Origin: Megalobrama amblycephala
Taxonomy: Eukaryota > Chordata > Actinopteri > Cypriniformes > Xenocyprididae
Direction of reading: 5' to 3'
NCBI RefSeq assembly: GCF_018812025.1
Contig: NC_063057.1
Coordinates: 20,693,138 to 20,757,137 of the forward strand
DNA: 64,000 nucleotides
Shown: one piece after another, positions 12,861-25,883 of the stretch
Numbering within the stretch: the stretch's first letter is position 1
Layout of the letters: every line of letters starts with the position of its first letter
Notes under the pieces: model-generated
Databases searched by the model: none
Told to the model about the DNA's origin: nothing
The model's input: only the letters and a program-made list of their open reading frames with translations
Made by a program: the position numbers and the translations under genes

Positions 12861-14330
12861 GATCAGAAGAGGGCGGGGTCAAGGTGCAGATAGGTGTGGT
12901 TGGGGGCGGGGTCAGTGCAGGGCAAAGCACACCGAGCTTCATTCTCGCCACGCACATTCAAAAATGACTGAAAATAGCATTACTAGACTGAATTTAACTA
13001 CAAAAATAGTCTCAAGTATGACTCGGTATCACTCCGGTTCACTTGGTGGCCATCTTGGTATCTCCGGTTATTAATCCTCATATCTATTTGAATACAGCAA
13101 AAAGCTAAATTGTGAAAAAAAAAAAGAAAAATGCAAAATATAATTTAACAAACTAAAATCTTTAGCTGAAATTACACTAAAAGCTGTATTTTTCAAGCTG
13201 ATCCAAGAAATGCATATTGAAGCGTAAGTAACAAATGATCAAAAAGATGTTTGGTTCCTCTAAATGAAAGGTGGAATTTCCATTTCTACAGCCACCATAC
13301 TGAGTGTAGCAAATTCTTCCATTCATTTTATAACAAACCGTCTCTTCCCTTCAGTCTCTTGTCCTTTACATTAATTTCAAGTTTCTTCCTTTCATTTTGT
13401 GTTCAAAATGAATCCAAGATCAGCTTTGGTCCGCAAGACCAATTAAAACACATCACTAATTCATAACACATAAATTAATCGCATAATTCACCATCCAAAA
13501 CACAGATTTTGTCTTCTTCTGTACTTCATAAACCACATCAAATCCGTTAAGAAGCAGTCGAGGGTTAAAAACAGCAATGCATCCTGCAGAATGTGCTTTC
13601 CGCACTCCAGGTCCCACCGGTCGAAACACGAGGGTCCGTGTCTGTCTTCTTCATCGCTCACATCATTTCTCGCTGCTTGCCTCTGTCTCTCACAAACACT
13701 CGTCTTCCAATCAGAGTTGGCTTCTGCAGTTCATCTCTTGTTTATTTCACTCTTTCACAGATAGACACTGTCCAGTTCTCTCTCCTGTTCCCGCAGTATG
13801 TTTGTGTGTCAGGTGAGAGAGACCATCTGAAAAAGTGGCTACACTTCTCTCTCTCTATCGCAGTCTCTGGCATCTAAATCAATACAGCCAGGGCAAGCTG
13901 TATAACACAGCTCTACTCTATTCTCCTCTCTCTCTCGTTTATTCTTCACAGCCCAGCTCGCCACTGACACACACGTTCCAGCTTTAAATTAGAGAGCATC
14001 TGTTACAACAGCCCCTCCCCTCAACTCTCTCTCCCTCTTTCTGTCTCTCACATTTCTCTCCTCTATTCCTCCTGTTTCAGGATTTAATGTGAATATGTAA
14101 ATGCTGGTCTATATCCAGACATCCAGAATATGATACACTTGGGACTGTAAATGTGGAATCCTTCGATCTAGGACAGATGGTATGTATAGGGATAACAAGA
14201 AAACAATTCTAATGCCTCACCCTCGTTATTAGTGATTATTTTTTGCAATTTTTAAGAAACAATGAGAGAGAAGCCAGTTGTCTGTATTGGAGATATTTCA
14301 AAAGCATAAACAGAACTAAAAAAGTCATAT
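12861..14330. other. Unassigned sequence, possible minus-strand promoter near 13.6-14.0 kb
   Basis: Most of this interval has nothing recognisable. At 13,550-14,060 the sequence is richer in GC and CT/GA and relatively free of repeats. On the minus strand it has a short ATG frame (from about 13,648) but no convincing donor. It could be a 5' UTR or promoter, but I cannot support an exon. Confidence 0.3.
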
Positions 14331-14369
14331 AACTGACTGACTGACTGACTGACTGACTGACTGACTGAC

Positions 14370-14418
<49 letters not shown>
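14331..14418. repeat. Compound tetranucleotide microsatellite (GACT)n(GATT)n
   Basis: About ten ACTG units change sharply into about eleven GATT units, a compound array of about 88 bp. Confidence 0.95.
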
Positions 14419-14504
14419 TTGATTGACAGAAAACAAAACACGCAGACCAATAGATAAGAGAGACGGATACACAGACACCCAGACAGACAGATAGACAAAC
14501 ATAT

Positions 14505-15351
14505 AGGGCCCTATTTTAACGATCTAAACGCAAAGTGTAAAGCGCACGGAGCAGGTGCACTCAGGGCGTGTCCAAATCCACTTTTGCTATTTTAACGACG
14601 GAAAAACGGTCCGTGCGCCGGGGCGCATTTTTGAAATGGGTTGTCCCTATTCTCTTAATGAGTAATGGGCGTAACGTTCAATAAACCAATCAGAGTGTCA
14701 TCTCCCATTCCCTTTAAGAGCGAGATGCGCTCGCGCCATGGTGGATTGCTATTTACATGGCGTACACGCGATGAGTCAGTTAATATATATGTGTGTGTAT
14801 TGGCATGATTGTTCAATTAATTAGCCAATTTCGTTCATCATTATAAGTAGTAATAGGCTGAATTGAAAATAGGTAGCCTAATTCTAATACACGCAATGAC
14901 TATTCATCATTACATTTTTATATTTATGTAGCCTACACAATAATATTCTTTTACACTGTAATCCTTTTGTTTTTAATATTTGGCATGTTTGTGTGTTGCG
15001 CATCCCTGTGTGTAATAAGCAAAGTCAACGCGCACTGTGGAAGCGCCCAGAGGTGCAGTTTCTACCAACGCGCTCTAACAAAAAAATATTGCGCCATTGA
15101 CTTTAGACTTTAAACCAGGTTTGAGTTGGTCTATAGCGCAGTCTATTTTCAGCTCCTTAAAATAGCAATGCGCCTGAACACACCTCTTTTTTAGACCAGC
15201 ACGCCCATGGGCACACTAACTGGCGCAAATGCATTTACTAATTTAAGGACGTGGAGCTGAACGGGAAAACGCGAACGGCGCCGGACGCAAACTAGCAAAC
15301 ACACTTGCGCTGCGCCTTGCGCCGCATTGCGCCGGGTGTATTATAGGGCCC
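14505..15351. mobile_element. GGGCCCTATTTTAA-ended DNA element (copy 2)
   Basis: A longer relative of 10,804-11,385, starting GGGCCCTATTTTAACGATCT and ending GTATTATAGGGCCC. The bases ATATA occur directly outside both ends and may be a target-site duplication. It is non-coding. Confidence 0.8.
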
Positions 15352-16615
15352 ATATAGTGTGCTGCATTCATAATGCACAAAAATGTGTCTTCAGAGCACC
15401 ATCTGAGCAGATCCAAGAGAGACTTATAAACATTTTTTATATAATAAAAACAAAAGTAATTTCTTATTTGGATATCATTTGAATTTAAAGTGCTCAATTA
15501 TTGTGATCATAAAATCACAACAGGCGTAATTGTGTTCATAAATGTGGCCATTCATCCCTGTTTTTAATAGTTCTCACAAGAGTCATTTCTGTGTCGCACA
15601 CAACAACCCACAATATAAAGTGAAATAAAACAGAAATTTGAGAGAGATTTGAAGTCAGGTAAATGCTGCCGCAAACCTGCAAAACACTAATCATATGCCA
15701 AACCCCAGAGTTAAATCACACATACACATGCATGTATAAATGATTACACACACACCTCCAAGCATGCTATTTATCTACCTTTACCTTTCACAGTGCCTGA
15801 TCTTGCTCAAGGACAGTGTTATCATGGCTCGCTGCAGTAGTGTGTATGTGTCTTGTGCAGACATCTAGCAGTGCATGTAACCTCCGCTGTAATCAATCTC
15901 TACATAATGGCCTCATTTGGATCTAATTACCCACCTACCTTCCTGAAATGTGCTGAAAGCATCAAAAACACAAAACAGCCTGACAACATTACAGCACCAT
16001 TACATCACCATTGCTCACCACACAAAATAACACTAGTGAACCATGTTTAAACCATGAGAACCTTGTGACTGGATTTAACCACAGCTATCATGGGACTGTA
16101 GCTGAAGTACTGCACAAGCCTGTGCTAACCAAACTGCAGTGCAACTTCAGCATTACTGCAACCAGTAATGTTCCTGGAATATTCTTTAGAATTACTGCAA
16201 GCTGTGTAGGAACACAACTCTGAACAAAAACAACAACAGCAAAAAAAAAAAAAAAAAAAATCTTACTGATCGATATACTGATAGAGAAACAGACAGACAT
16301 TCACTTTGGTATTCCTGATAATTGTGTGTGGTTTTCACTCCCCAACACAGAGCTTCAAATAAACCAAAGTTATGCTGATCAGACAGCACACACAAATCAA
16401 TCTTTGTCTCTGTCACTGTGGCGTTATGGGAAATTGATAGCTTTGACTTCCAGACTTTCTAACTTAAGAACACTGAACTTTCAGATTCAAAGAGAAAGAA
16501 AGACAACATAAAGAAAAGACTCCAATTACCCACTTTTAGCTTGCCAACCATTTTCCATGGGAGTTTGAAGCTGAAATTCATGTTATTCAGTCATCTGTAG
16601 CAGCTCACAAACTTC
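15352..16615. other. Unassigned intergenic sequence
   Basis: No gene or clear element. It contains a poly(A) tract at 16,241-16,260. Confidence 0.5.
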
Positions 16616-17820
16616 TATTTCTTGGAAGAGTCTTGATCTTGGGGGTTTGGTCTTGAAACTTATTAATATCACGTAAACATGGTCTTGAACTAGGTATAAA
16701 AACTAGGTCTTTGTTTGGATCATGGTCTTTGCTTTTGGCCTCGTACAAGGTAGGTCACAGTTATATATTGGTGGGAAATTCCATGACCTACAACAAGTGT
16801 CAGGCTGGGTCTTGTGGTTAGGTTGTTGTCTTTATATCTGGGCCTTGATGATTTAAGATTTGGTCTATTTTGGGCCTTGAGAGATTTGGGTCTTAAGGGA
16901 TCACTAATTGGTCTGGTCCTTAGAAGGTCTGGCATGGGTCTATATCTGGGTCTGGGATTGGTCTGGATCTTAGGGGATCTGTATTTTATGGATGTAAGAT
17001 GGTCTAGAGTCTTAGGGGTACTGGTGTTGGTTAGGGTATTGGTCTTATGGGGTCTGGATCACAGAGGATCTGTACTGTATGGGTGTAGGTGTGTCAGGAA
17101 TCTATCTTAAGGTTCAGGGGCTCTGGTCTTGGCTTGGGTATGGGTTTTAGGGGGTCTGGGATTGGTCTCGATCTTATGGGATCCATTTTAATATGGGTCT
17201 AAGAAGGGCTCTAATTTATCTGGTCCATAGGGGGCCTGAAAATTCTTCATATCTGAGCTTAGAGGGATCAAGTATTGGCCTGAGTCTTAGGGGTCTGTTA
17301 TTGGGCTGGCTTATACAGGGTCTGGTATTGGCCTATATCTGGTCCTTGTGGGGTCTAGCATTGGTCTCTAACAATCAGATAGAGTCAAAGAGCATGCAAA
17401 TTTTGGCGTGCTGTTCGAGGGGAGAGCTCTAAGCTCGGAATTTGGCCCGATCCCAGTGTGCTCCCTCCGTATCCTTGGCTGGGATAGAAACCAGCCTACA
17501 GTGAGGAGTTGGGGTGGTGGAGGGATGCAGAAAACTGTCAAGGAACTTTGGGGGCCTGTTATTGGTCTGGCTCTTACAGGGTCTGGTATTGGTCTATATC
17601 TGGTCCTTGAAGGGTCTTGCATTAATCTGAACTGGATCGAGTTTCCACTGACTGCTGTGGTAATTCTGTCAACCAACATCACAGGTTCCCTTGTTCAAGA
17701 CCAGCAAGGTTTTGGGGCTAGTTCGGAAGCAGGATTTGGGCACTGTATTTGGGCCTTGAGAGGACTGGTGTTGGTCAGAATCCTAGGGGTCTGGTATTGG
17801 TCTCAGTTGTAGGGGTCTAT
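16616..17820. repeat. Degenerate GGTCTGG/GGTCTTG minisatellite
   Basis: The plus strand is G/T-rich and made of diverged units of roughly 25-50 bases around GGTCTGG, TATTGGTCT, ATATCTGG and CTTAGGGG. The open frames it creates on both strands (for example 16,814-17,110) are repetitive and not genes. It is interrupted at 17,369-17,549 by an unrelated dispersed repeat, after which the same units resume. Confidence 0.75.
17369..17549. repeat. Dispersed repeat (copy 1) inside the minisatellite
   Basis: About 180 bases sharing extended identity, in the same orientation, with 19,181-19,347: GCATGCAAATTTTGG, AATTTGGCCCGA, GTATCCTTGGCTGGGATAG and the GGATGCAGAAA-CTGTC end. No ends or duplications typical of a transposon were resolved. 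Confidence 0.75.
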
Positions 17821-19180
17821 TGCACTGATCAGTGTGGACAAGAAGAACTGCTCTGAAATCAGCATTTCTACAGCAATGCTTGCGGTCCAGACCCTCATTG
17901 TGTCAGAAGTAACAGGCATGATGGAGTGTTATGTTGATGCGATAACAGTACTGGAATTGTAGAAGCAGAATGGAGTGCAAGCGCATGGCTCAGCTGAGCT
18001 TTAATAATGCATGCTGAAGCGTGGATTCATTTGATTCAGATACGCAGAGGCACGGTAACATCCAGCTGAACCGCACTGTGATCAGTGCATGTGATGAAGA
18101 CAGATCATAATGCACCTCTCAAAATGCCCAGCATGAATTTCCCCTCTTTTTTTCACTCTCTACTGCTGGACAAATGCCAGTGAGAGAGTGGGGGATAGTG
18201 GATTCGGGGAAAAAAAAAAAAGGGAAAAAAAAATCTGTCACATCCTGTTTGCCACTCTCTTATCCTCGCTGTTATGTTTCACTTGCAATGTAATGGTTGT
18301 TTAATTTTGTTTATTCTATTTAACTGATGCATTTATTTATTGTTTGTTGAGAGGTTTGCAGTGATTGCTGGGTTACAGGAGGTGAAAGATAAAATTGCTA
18401 TATGTGCATAAACAGTTTAGTGTACTGTTATCACATTTATCAGATTGGTTGACTATGACTATCAGTATTATTGCAACTTATTCTAGCTATGAATCACCCA
18501 AATAGATAAGAAGAGACCATCTGACTGGAATGTAAAGTGACCAACCACATTTTAGAAGAGGGTTTATCTGAAACCAATAATATAAATAAATAAAATAAAT
18601 CCCTTAGGCTTAGGAGTCTCTGCAGATGGTTGTGTAAATTAGTGGAATATATGTGTAGACTTTGTGATTAGAATGTCAGTCCATCCTGAAGTAATAAACT
18701 ATTTCACAGACATAACTTCAAAAGCTGAAAACATAGTTCTGCTTGTGGATGTGCTAATTGTGGATGTGCAAAACTGCTAATTTTATCCACCCATTACATT
18801 GTAAACACAAGTTTGTTTCCCTGTAGACTACCCTTTTTTTTTTTTTTTTTACTTATGAATCAGCCTAAATGGAAATCAGGAAGTGTTTTTTTTTTTTTTT
18901 TTCTCTCTATTAAAAATGTTCAAATTACATCCAAAATGTGCAGTGTTGGGGGGTCCCCACGGGTTTGAGAAGTCCTGCAATAGGGAAGAGCAAACTAAAT
19001 TTTATGCATCTGGGGAAGTGACTACATGTAAAGGGGAATTTACAAGTGACTTTTTAGTCACTATCATGCACCTATGAGTTTGTGTGTGTATGCATCACCG
19101 AGTCACACACTCTTGAACCAGACATGTGCAGCAAAGTAAGAAAACTTCCAATACATGATTTACATGTTCACACTTACAAA
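17821..19180. other. Unassigned sequence with A and T tracts
   Basis: No gene is supported. Homopolymer runs occur near 18,210-18,231, 18,834-18,850 and 18,886-18,901. Confidence 0.5.
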
Positions 19181-19347
19181 CAATGAGAGTAAAAGAGTAT
19201 GCAAATTTTGGTGTTCTGTCCGAGGGGAGGGCTCTGAGCTCAGAATTTGGCCCGAACCCAGAGTACTCCCCCGTATCCTTGGCTGGGATAGGAACCAGCC
19301 AATAATGAGGAGTTGTGGAAGGATGCAGAAACTGTCGAGGAACATAA
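19181..19347. repeat. Dispersed repeat (copy 2)
   Basis: Second copy of the repeat at 17,369-17,549, in the same orientation. The frames on both strands across it are artefacts of the repeat. Confidence 0.75.
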
Positions 19348-19985
19348 GTTAGTCGGCTATGTATATACTGTACATAGGCCTCCTCTCGTGCTGATTGGAT
19401 AGACCATTTTAACGTGTTCCTCCAGAACTTTGTTAATAAAACATCATTAAACAGCACTTAAAATATTTTAAACAGCAATTAAAAACATAGACAGTGCTAT
19501 TTTTTGCAGAGAAAAAGCTGCTTCAGGAATAAGTCTGTAGCTCTGTTCCAGTAAGTGACAGACATCATAATATCATAAGTGGTCAATTAGGATCATTCTT
19601 CATAAGGAGCAAATCTCCAAAAGATGCTCTGCACTAGGAGAGCCATAAAAAGCTAAGATTTGAAATAGAGCTTGTGTGACGGTCTCATTCTACCTGTAAA
19701 AAAAACAACTAATGTCACTTGTCAAGGTTAGAGCGCAAATGCAGTCTCTCTTTGTCTCTCTCTGTGTGTGTGTGTGTGTACACACAGCAAAAGGGCACAG
19801 GATCCATTTCCTCATGTTCCACTGTTTACCATGAAATGTAATCACATTCCTGAGTGACTTCCTTCCTATGATCATAGTTAGCTGTGCAAATACAAGCTCA
19901 ACACGGGCATCTGGGTAAAAGTCACATGACAGCTCTTTAGGCATTTATCTTTTGTAATGTCATCTTTTAAAAAAAGGAGATCAAT
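19348..19985. other. Unassigned intergenic sequence
   Basis: Nothing recognisable apart from a short (GT)n run near 19,763. Confidence 0.5.
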
Positions 19986-19989
19986 TAGA

Positions 19990-19995
19990 GAATGC

Positions 19996-20028
<33 letters not shown>

Positions 20029-20065
20029 TTTATTTACAATATTCATCAGAAACTAATAATACACT

Positions 20066-20100
<35 letters not shown>

Positions 20101-20154
20101 GAGTGTATACTATTATTTATTTATTTACAATAATCAACAAAAACTTTAAATAAA

Positions 20155-20193
<39 letters not shown>

Positions 20194-20235
20194 ATTGTAT
20201 TTCATTATTTATTGTTAATAATAATAATAATAATT
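19990..20235. repeat. Trinucleotide microsatellite cluster
   Basis: Successive (CTA)n at 19,996-20,028, (ATT)n at 20,069-20,100, and (AAT)n at 20,157-20,192 and 20,217-20,233. Confidence 0.9.
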
Positions 20236-20335
20236 TGATTTATTGTTAACAACTACACCAACAATTTGAAATGTTAATATTATTATTAACAGACATGAAC
20301 AAACCCCAAAACTTGCATAAAATATAAACTTGTAT

Positions 20336-20581
20336 GGTAACACTTTAGTATAGGGAACATGTATCCACTATTAATTATGACTTTTCCCTCAATAAACTCC
20401 TAAGTTACTGCTTGTTAATAGTTAGTAAGGTAGTTGTTAAGTTTAGGTATTGGGTAGGATTGAGAATGTAGAATAAGGTCATGCAGAATAAGGCATTAAT
20501 ATGTGCTTAATAATTAATAATAAACAGCCAATATTCTAGTAATATGCATGCTAATAAAAGACCCTAAAATAAAGTGTTACC
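20336..20581. mobile_element. GGTAACACTTTA-ended MITE (copy 1)
   Basis: 246 bp with inverted ends GGTAACACTTTA and TAAAGTGTTACC. It is the same family as 32,729-32,971, which lies in the opposite orientation: one copy reads GTTAAGTTTAGGTATTGGGTA, the other its complement. It is non-coding. Confidence 0.85.
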
Positions 20582-23465
20582 AATTGTATAAAATTTCAGT
20601 AAGTAACTCATTATGAAGTTTTTGAGCTATAAACCTGAATTACACCTCAATAATGCGCCTGTTTGTTTAAAAGAGGCATGTTTATTTATTTATTTATTTA
20701 CTTCCTAAGCAAACTGACTTAATTTTGCCTGGCATACAATACAACTGCATTCAAAAAAATATCATAGACTTACATTGAAGCAGGGAACCGAGTCATATCT
20801 AGAGATTTGGAGCTCTTTCAGTGTGGACCAGTAAGCTACAACTTATTTTGTAGCTTTTCTACAAATGTCAACAAGTAGGAAAACAGTATTATGTTCTTGT
20901 CAGTGATTCATAATGAAATGTTTATCTGATGCTGAACACTGGCTAATTAGAAGGATGTTTAAAACACATAACACAATTGAATATTCTGAATTTATAATAC
21001 AAATTTATAATATAAAAAGCTCAAGCATTTCTGTCTGTATGATCCTTAAAACCAGTCCTCTGCTGGCAGCAAAAGCCGCCCTGTGTCAAAGTACATTATC
21101 ACTTACATCAATCATAAATTGTGACCAAATCTTTTATAGATTAAGAAACATGACATGCTGAGGGGGGAAAATGAAACAGCATCTTTCTCTTTTTTATCCC
21201 CCTTCATCTCATTTCAGGTTCTTATTTCAGTTCATCCTGGATGAGTCATTTCGCTCATTAGTGCTGCCAGTCACAGGGGTACGAGCAGGGGGTAATGAGG
21301 GTAATTAACTCAACAGACACACACAAACAGACTCAAACACACTCTCTCCCTTAGTATCGAAACCCACAAGGAAGGTCAAAAAATAGTCTGTACTGCCAAT
21401 ACTTTACACAAAAACAGCAGCTGAAATTAGATCAGAAGAAACAGGGAAACTAATAAACAGGCTGTAGTTTGCGTTTCCTGGGTTATATTGTCTACACCAC
21501 ATCCTCAAGAGTGGCCGAGGATATAGACACGCACACACATTTCTCCTGTGTGCTTGTCTGGCTATTTCAGGTGCCTTTTACTGTCACCGATTTTGGTCTT
21601 TGTGCAATTTCTCTATTTCTGTCCTGATTGATGTTGAAGATGAAAGAATCAAGACTGTGAGGTGAAGAGCACTTCGCAAGATAACAACAGAAGAATAATG
21701 TGGATAGGTGTGGAAGGATAGGGGTGTGTAACTAGCTTCAGATTTTAAAGAAAACACAAATAAACCTTAATGGCTCCATTCCCAGAACTTGTAGGGTGTT
21801 TGGTAAAAAGTATGTAGAGAATCACTTTTAAAGAACAGTTGGAGTCTGAGGCTGATTTGGAGCCTGGAGAAGTTTTGACATGCCCTGACATTTGTGCTTT
21901 TTTCAGTTGTTCATAAACATATTAATGACAAAAATGTCATTACACTGTATTCAGCACAAACTAGGCTACCATAATATATGAGGAACATGTATGTACATGT
22001 TTGTGTTTTTGAAGGAATAACGTTTATGCGTGGTTATTGAAAAAAACAAAAAACTTAAGTCACTGAAATAAGGCCAAAAAAATAATATTAAATCTGTGTT
22101 CACAAGACTTCTGGGTATTGGAGGTTGTAGACTAGAGTTTTTGCTTCAAAATTATGTAAAAATTATCCTTCCTACTCCTTCATATAAAACAATAGAGAGA
22201 TTTAAATTTTCTAAAACATTTTTGGTCAAGAAACACAGTATGCGTGGAGGCATGAATCATCATGAATAATGGATGATTTACACCTGAGAAGACAAAAGAA
22301 TTGCATAAAGAGCTCTAATGACCTGCATAAATAATGAGCTCTTTCAGTCAGGTAGGCTGTGAAAAAACCCCTCTGTGATCATATTTCAAAGCTTATCATG
22401 GTGTAAATCAAACATACAGAAAAAAAGCAATACTGTGAAATATTATTACAATTTAAAATAATGGTATTCTATTATATACTTTAAAATATAATGTATTTCT
22501 GTGATGCAAAGTGTCTGAACAATTATGTTACCTCTATGGCATTTTATATAGGCTTTTAGCTTAAAAGCATGCACATTTGGAGAAATATTGATGGATTCTC
22601 ATATGTTTGTCAATTTTCTATACAGAGGAGTAATATTCAGGATTTATTGTCATCACTGTGAGTGCTGGATACTGTTTTCAATTCATACTTGAGGCCGGAG
22701 GGCGCTCTGTGCACCGTTAGTCCACAAATGCCTGCTAAAGAAGAATAGGCAATCCAGGAACTAACCGAACTAACAGAGGTCAGAGATCGCTGACTATGGC
22801 TATTCAAAACACTTTTAAAGACAATAAATACACGATTGAGACAATGTATTCATGTATTGCCTCAGTATTTGCGTCTGAATAGCGCTGGCTCCGTGGGCGT
22901 GGCCGCATTAGCGGATAATGAGCTGAATCACGGACTTCGGACATGGCTCTCTTTTCATACAGATTACATAAACAGAGAATTTTTGTTTTCGATTTGACTT
23001 ACACGATTTAAAACCTGACATTTCAATGTTTCTTTAGACACAAGTCTAATTTTTTTGTGATAAGTATTCACTAAGTTCCAGTTCATTTTCTGAGAACTAT
23101 CAGATTGGACTTCGTTCAGAGGGAGACGAGAGATCACGCATCATGTTAGTTTTCTTTATTTTGCAAAAAGCACAACATTTTGTTTTTACTGTGAGTGTAC
23201 ACAAATAAAAGAAGATATTCCACAGATTAAAATGGTGTATAGATCTTAATTGTATGTGCAACATTGACGGAGTATTTTGAGTCTCTTTCACACTGGTAAG
23301 AAAAAAACGCGGTGGTATCGCCGGCGATACCCTCAGACCTCAGAGTGTTAATCCAAAAACAAAAATTCTAAAAGTCGTAACTTCTTCCTGAGTCTCTCCA
23401 TCAGTGTCCGACTCTGGTTTGAACAATGTAAGACTGAACACCGTTACTGACAGTCGTCATTTTGT
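20582..23465. other. Unassigned AT-rich sequence
   Basis: No gene is supported. The part from about 22,690 onward may be an internal portion of the dispersed element whose right end is at 23,734, but I could not place its left end. Confidence 0.4.
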
Positions 23466-23734
23466 CTGCGTGAGATTGTCCCATTTTGTTGTTGTTCAGC
23501 AACCGAAGCGCAAACTCCGCCCTCTTCTGGAAAGCAGCCGGGAGCAGCTAATTTGCATTTAAAGGGACACACACAAAAATTAGGTGTTTCTGCTCACACC
23601 CAAATAGGGGCAAATTTGACAAGCTATAATAAATGATCTCTAGGGTATTTAAGTTGAAACTTCACAGACACATTCTGGGGACACCAGAGACTTATATTAC
23701 ATCTTGTAAAAGGGGCATTATAGGTCCCCTTTAA
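23466..23734. mobile_element. Right end of a TTAA-flanked element
   Basis: Ends TAGGTCCCCTTTAA. It includes the AAACTTCACAGACACATTC and GACTTATATTACATCTTGT blocks shared with family B (6176-7136 and 31,710-32,586), plus a CCGCCCTCTTCTGGAAAGCAG segment near 23,520. The left boundary is not defined. Confidence 0.65.
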
Positions 23735-24605
23735 AGAGTTTGAGCATTTAACGTGGCAGACGACAATGTATAATAAACTGAACAACATTGTGTGTTGGTG
23801 TGGACTCTATTATAGTTATCTTTATAGTTTTAGCTCTTGGTGTGAATGGGCCCTAAGTATTAGGCTATAGTAACAGGCTGTCAAAGTACAATAAAGTAAG
23901 GGTCAATGACACGTCAGATCACTATCATTCACTGTACTGGGCAAAAAAAGTCCAGTTGGCTACAGAGAATGTAGCACTTTACTGTTGTTTACTGGTTTGG
24001 TGTGGACTCCACAGGGGTCACACTGTGTAATCCAGTTAAATGTCTCAAGTCAGCCATCCCCCGGCATGGCAGCTGACCAATCCAATCGGCCCATAGTCGC
24101 CACAGCAACTGCACACACTTAAATACACTCCAGTCCTAAAACACACCATCTGTGAGATTACACGTCAAACTCCCATTAAACCCTGTTCTTACAGAAACTT
24201 ACTGAAGGATCTGAGTTGATCGGATGTGAATCAGGGACGTTCTTTAACTAGATTTTATGAAGCTCAAGCTGATTTTAAATCAGATTTGTAGAGCAATGCA
24301 TCTACAAATAAAGTGGTCACGTTACAAAGTCTCATCGCATTTACTCACACAGTGACACACCTCTGCTGTTATCTCTGATCTCTGCCTGTGTACGGAATGA
24401 CATACAAGCACATGCTTACTGCTTACAGCATAGTATACACTGTATATTGGCTATTTTAAGAAAAAAAAAGTATACAAAAATATGTGCAAAATGCTAAAAT
24501 ACATGTTTTAACCTGCAACATGCTACATTATTGTAATAGGCTCAAGCCAAACGAGTCAAGAATGCGAGTAACATTAACTACTATACTTTCTTGTCTCACT
24601 GTTTT
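23735..24605. other. Unassigned sequence
   Basis: Starts with a decayed piece (to about 23,860) ending CTTGGTGTGAATGGGCCCTAA, similar to the end of the element at 24,606-24,938. The rest is unassigned. Confidence 0.45.
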
Positions 24606-24938
24606 AAGGCCTGTTCACTACTACATTTTCAATTACTAAAACTATATTAACATCCATACCAATGCACAATATCGTTCTGTTTATTATGCAGGCATTACAG
24701 TTTATGTCGTTTGCCACTTTAAATGCTCGAGCTTTATAAAGTCGGATGGATTCTGATTGGCTGTTTGATCTGATGTTTTTATTGTTCATTAGCTGCAAAA
24801 ACTTGTTGTGAAAGTGATTCCAATGATATTGTTTATCATTATAGTTGTGGTGTGAACTATTCTTTTACATTTAGAATGTTTTTTTAAAACTTTATCTTTA
24901 TTGTTCCAGTTATGGTCCTTGGGGTGAACAGGCTTTTA
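24606..24938. mobile_element. GGCCTGTTCAC-ended MITE
   Basis: 333 bp with inverted ends TAAGGCCTGTTCAC and GGTGAACAGGCTTTTA. It is non-coding. The family is unassigned; a hAT-like origin is plausible. Confidence 0.7.
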
Positions 24939-25803
24939 GTGGACTATAAAAATTTAAGACATTTTAACAGTTGAGTCAGTTTAATAGAGATGCACCAATT
25001 ATCCAATTATATTTGTGTTATAGCCAATAATCAGTAAATGGCCAATATTATAATCCTATATCCACCTTATTTTTAATGAAAAAGCAGGCACAGCCATTTG
25101 TACCTTGAATGTGTCTGGCTTCCGGTGTCATTCGCTTCAAGTTATTTTAGCCATACAAAAACAACACATTATGCAGCTTGGTATTGCAAACTGGTATTTC
25201 TTTTCATATTATTTTAATTTATTATCATATTCATAAACAAATTAGTTTGTAGCACAAATAGTTTTACTGTTTACTGCACTGCTGAAAAATAAGGTGGATA
25301 CCATATACTCTTTGTTTTAGTGGACTATCGAAAGTAAAGGTTGATAGGAATGCACCGATAAGCTGATAATTATTTTTGTGTTATGGTCAATAAAAAAATG
25401 CCAATATCATAATTATATACCGTTTAGTCCAAATTAAATAAAAGTGAAAATAAATCATTTTAAATGTTAAAATTGAATTTAGGCATTACAACATTATAAA
25501 TGAATTAAAAATTACATTTAACATTGTTATTAAATTATTACTGTTACTGAAAGATTAGGCTAACTTTAGGTGCTTAGATGAGGTAATAGTAATAATGGCA
25601 AATTCAAACATAAAAAAAAATAATAAAAAATAAAAAATAGGAAGAAATGGGGGGAGGGGACTTGCTAATGGTTGCTTTTGTCAGGTATCAGGTAAATTGA
25701 TAAATGCAAATTATTTCTTAATTTACTACACATACTGCTGAGTACTGCTATTGACCACAAGGTGAATGTCTGCTGATTTTGGCATGTATGTACTCACTCA
25801 TAC
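24939..25803. other. Unassigned sequence with degraded hAT-like ends
   Basis: GATGCACCAATTATC at about 24,990 and AATGCACCGATAAGC at about 25,349 resemble the ends of the hAT element at 34,551-36,294, so this is probably a decayed copy. No gene is supported. Confidence 0.45.
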
Positions 25804-25883
25804 TGTGATGCTGAGGGTTGGTAGGGGTGTGTGGTCCAGGTGAGGTTCTTCTCAACAGCTGTTCTCCTCAAGGCACTCATGAC
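25804..25883 (-). CDS. Weak candidate exon with ATG (MSALRRTAVEKNL...)
   Basis: A minus-strand 80-base segment lies between a TACAG acceptor and a GTATGAG donor. An ATG four bases in opens 25 codons plus two bases. The other two frames contain stops, so it could only be a first coding exon or a phase-0 internal exon. It does not match the phase-1 candidates upstream. The pyrimidine tract is poor. On the plus strand the same place has a CAG-GTGAGG donor-like site at 25,837-25,845, so even the strand is uncertain. The product is not recognised. Confidence 0.2.

Noticed and set aside
13577..13877. Plus-strand protein-coding exon with a CAG-GTGAGA donor near 13,811
   Set aside because: The translation (Ser/His-rich) looks non-coding, and the region reads more like untranslated or promoter DNA.
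16814..17812. Plus-strand frames of 79-134 codons
   Set aside because: They follow the GGTCTGG minisatellite and the embedded repeat; composition is repetitive (Gly, Leu, Val) and no start or splice context supports them.
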